In this document: positions 62,375 to 64,000 of the stretch, piece after piece
Layout: every line of letters begins with the position of its first letter
Position numbering within the stretch: position 1 is the first letter of the stretch
Origin: Hyphomonas sp.
GTDB lineage: Bacteria; Pseudomonadota; Alphaproteobacteria; Caulobacterales; Hyphomonadaceae
Reading direction: 5' to 3'
NCBI RefSeq assembly: GCF_022844445.1
Contig: NZ_JALHLS010000002.1
Location: 124,001-188,000 of the forward strand
DNA length: 64,000 nt
Notes under the pieces: model-generated
What the model was told of the DNA's origin: nothing
The model's database searches: none
Seen by the model: the letters and a program-made list of their open reading frames with translations, nothing else
Program-made: the position numbers and the translations under genes

Positions 62375-63267
62375 CCCTGCCGACGATCGACGGCGCGGCC
62401 GTCCGGACCCTCACAGCCAATGGGCTGTCCTTTACGGCGCATGAGATGGGGGAAGGCCCGCTCGTTCTCTGCCTGCATGGCTTCCCGGATACGCCGCAGA
62501 CTTTCCGGCTGATGTTGCCGGCGCTCGCCAAGGCTGGCTTCCGGGCTGTCGCGGTCACGCTGCGCGGTTATGAGCCCTCCTCGCAGCCGGCAGACAATGA
62601 TTACAGCGTCGCGAGCCTCGCAGAGGATGTACGCGGATGGATGGACGCGCTTGGCGCCGACCAGGCCCACCTCGTCGGCCATGACTGGGGCGTCAACCTC
62701 GTCTACGGCGCCGCCGCGCTTTGCCCCGAGCGAATCGGCCGGGTCGTCATGCTGTCGGTCCCGCAACCCGCCGCCTTCGCCGGGGTCATGGCCGCAGACT
62801 ATGAGCAGACGCGCAGGTCCTGGTATGTCTACTGGTTCCAGGTCCGCGGCGCAGCCGAACTCCTGCTGCCAGCCAATGCGTATGCATTCCTCAAGCGCCT
62901 CTGGCGCGACTGGTCTCCGAACTGGAACGATACAGAGTCCCTCACCAACGCAGAGGCGGCGCTCGCCGGTCCCGGCGTGCTGGCCGCCGCGCTCGAATAC
63001 TACCGAACGGCCTTTGACTTCGCGCATCCGCGTGCTGCCGAAAGCCAGCGCCTCCTCTCGTCGCCGATCGCGGCGCCGACGCTCGGGCTCTGCGGCGCCG
63101 ACGATGGCTGTATCAGCGCGGCGATCTTCGAGGCCGCCATGCCGCCCGCTTTCTTTGCCGGCGGCGTGCGCACCCAGACGGTTTCCAGCGCAGGTCACTT
63201 CGTTCATCTCGAACAGCCAGGCTCCGTGCACGAAGCGATTCTGGCGCATCTGCGGCAAGGTGGATAA
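62371..63267 (+). CDS. alpha/beta hydrolase, epoxide-hydrolase-like (298 aa)
   Basis: The start is taken as TTG 62371, which overlaps the dehydrogenase stop (TTGA) and has GGGAG upstream; a GTG at 62350 is in frame. VLCLHGFPDTPQ is the oxyanion HGxP motif, VGHDWGVNL carries the Asp nucleophile of epoxide hydrolases and dehalogenases, and SSAGHFVHLEQP holds the catalytic His. A cap domain lies between. It likely hydrolyses an epoxide or ester intermediate. Last gene of the operon. Confidence 0.88.
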   Translation: MTLPTIDGAAVRTLTANGLSFTAHEMGEGPLVLCLHGFPDTPQTFRLMLPALAKAGFRAVAVTLRGYEPSSQPADNDYSVASLAEDVRGWMDALGADQAHLVGHDWGVNLVYGAAALCPERIGRVVMLSVPQPAAFAGVMAADYEQTRRSWYVYWFQVRGAAELLLPANAYAFLKRLWRDWSPNWNDTESLTNAEAALAGPGVLAAALEYYRTAFDFAHPRAAESQRLLSSPIAAPTLGLCGADDGCISAAIFEAAMPPAFFAGGVRTQTVSSAGHFVHLEQPGSVHEAILAHLRQGG

Positions 63268-63432
63268 GACTTTAGATGGCGGGTGGCTTCCTGCGGCTGA
63301 GGCTCATCACCTGGTCCAGTTTAGCCGGCTCGAGAGCTATTCTAGACTCTGAGGCAAAGTTGAATGCTGACGGAAGCAGGGCTCAGGTGGGCCTGTAGCT
63401 TGCCCGTCAGAACGTTCGGAGGGAGGTTTCCG

Positions 63433-64000
63433 ATGCCGTTGAAGATTGCAGTTCTTCTCTATGACAACTTCACTATGCTGGATGCAGTCGGTCCGCTCGA
63501 AGTCTTGTCCCTGCTACCGGACGCGGACGTCTTCGTTGTCGCAGAAACGGCTGGTGTTGTTTATCCTGACAATCAGGTTCTGCCTTTCATAGCCAGCTAC
63601 AGCTACCAGGACGTCACTGAAGCAGATCTGGTCATTGTTCCCGGCGGTCCGGGGTCGATTGCAATGGAAAGCCATCAGCCTACGCTCGATTGGCTGCGCA
63701 ACGTCCACGCAAGATCGAAGTGGACCTGTTCGGTCTGCACCGGCTCTCTCATTCTGGGGGCAGCAGGATTGTTGAAAGGCCTTCGCGCAACAAGCCATTG
63801 GGCCGTTCGTGAGCGGCTCACGGAATTCGGCGCAACGCCTGAGGCTTCCCGCTGGATCGAGCAAGATCGTGTCGTTACAGCCGCGGGCGTTTCAGCAGGC
63901 ATCGACATGGCGCTCCACCTGGTCAGCCTCATCGCAGATGCGTCAGTCGCCAAAGCGATACAGCTCGGGATTGAATATGACCCCCAGCCACCGTTTGATT
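63433..64000 (+). CDS. DJ-1/PfpI-family protein, partial at window end
   Basis: The start is ATG 63433 with GGGAGG 6 bases upstream; the frame is open to the end of the window (189 codons seen). KIAVLLYDNFTMLDAVGPLE at the N-terminus, VIVPGGPGS and the nucleophile elbow CSVCTGSLILGAAGLL place it in the DJ-1/PfpI class I amidotransferase-like family, closest in style to isonitrile hydratase-like members or the N-terminal half of GATase-AraC regulators. Which of these cannot be told without the C-terminus. 63268-63432 upstream holds no gene. Confidence 0.85.
   Translation, partial: MPLKIAVLLYDNFTMLDAVGPLEVLSLLPDADVFVVAETAGVVYPDNQVLPFIASYSYQDVTEADLVIVPGGPGSIAMESHQPTLDWLRNVHARSKWTCSVCTGSLILGAAGLLKGLRATSHWAVRERLTEFGATPEASRWIEQDRVVTAAGVSAGIDMALHLVSLIADASVAKAIQLGIEYDPQPPFD

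Overview
The window looks like the chromosome of a GC-rich alphaproteobacterium, plausibly of the Hyphomonadaceae or Caulobacterales. This is inferred from codon use and from a catabolic region rich in CocE-type hydrolase, phytanoyl-CoA dioxygenase, acyl-CoA synthetase and TetR genes; no marker gene fixes the taxon. About 53 kb of it is accessory DNA inserted at the 3' end of a tRNA-Ser(CGA) gene (512-598).

Boundaries. The tRNA 3' end (586-601) recurs at 40347-40360 (14 bp) and 53210-53225 (16 bp), so two islands lie in tandem. Each island has its own tyrosine recombinase beside the middle att copy: 39035-40195 on the minus strand for island 1 and 40512-41783 on the plus strand for island 2. 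Each also has its own arm-like repeats near both ends, TCCCCACA-type at 656-681 and 40206-40231, and GCTGCACA-type at about 40411-40487 and 53117-53149.

Island 1 (602-40346). Left part: two conserved island proteins, a hairpin-rich 2.2-2.8 kb stretch, small cargo genes and IS remnants. It continues with a three-gene operon (5954-11604) of a membrane-anchored GTPase, a membrane protein and a TIR-FGE fusion. A replication/excision module follows (RepA-like ATPase, Toprim primase, AlpA-like HTH), then an unrecognised 692-aa protein, a complete type I restriction-modification operon with an M48-like metallopeptidase, and a HEPN-STAND-TPR protein with a cold-shock-like tail. At 27.07-27.94 kb there is a graveyard of integrase and transposase fragments. 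Right part (28014-38965): FGE-like protein, TIR protein, MoxR AAA+ ATPase and a 2301-aa membrane protein with eight near-identical WD40 blades, a vWA-like domain, a degenerate M23-like domain and a caspase fold whose cysteine position is serine. This part is bracketed by a perfect 423-bp direct repeat of integrase DNA.

Island 2 (40361-53209). Integrase, a small protein, a CopG/RHH regulator of the type linked to trb conjugation genes, strong inverted repeats, a Tat-signal protein and an XRE regulator. It then carries a 1450-aa NACHT-like protein with a C-terminal PD-(D/E)XK-like nuclease domain and an overlapping AAA ATPase plus subtilisin-like protease pair.

Chromosome to the right (53.4-64 kb). 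A catabolic region: acyl-CoA synthetase, CocE-like hydrolase and phytanoyl-CoA dioxygenase-like protein in one minus-strand operon; an epimerase and TetR gene in another; and a divergent operon of metal-dependent hydrolase, cupin dioxygenase, alcohol dehydrogenase and epoxide-hydrolase-like enzyme. Two promoter regions share an 18-bp operator-like sequence, suggesting one TetR regulon.

Overall the islands form a dense immunity archipelago with at least six candidate defence cassettes. The two combining TIR and FGE-like domains (5954-11604 and 28014-38965) are the best candidates for little-described systems.
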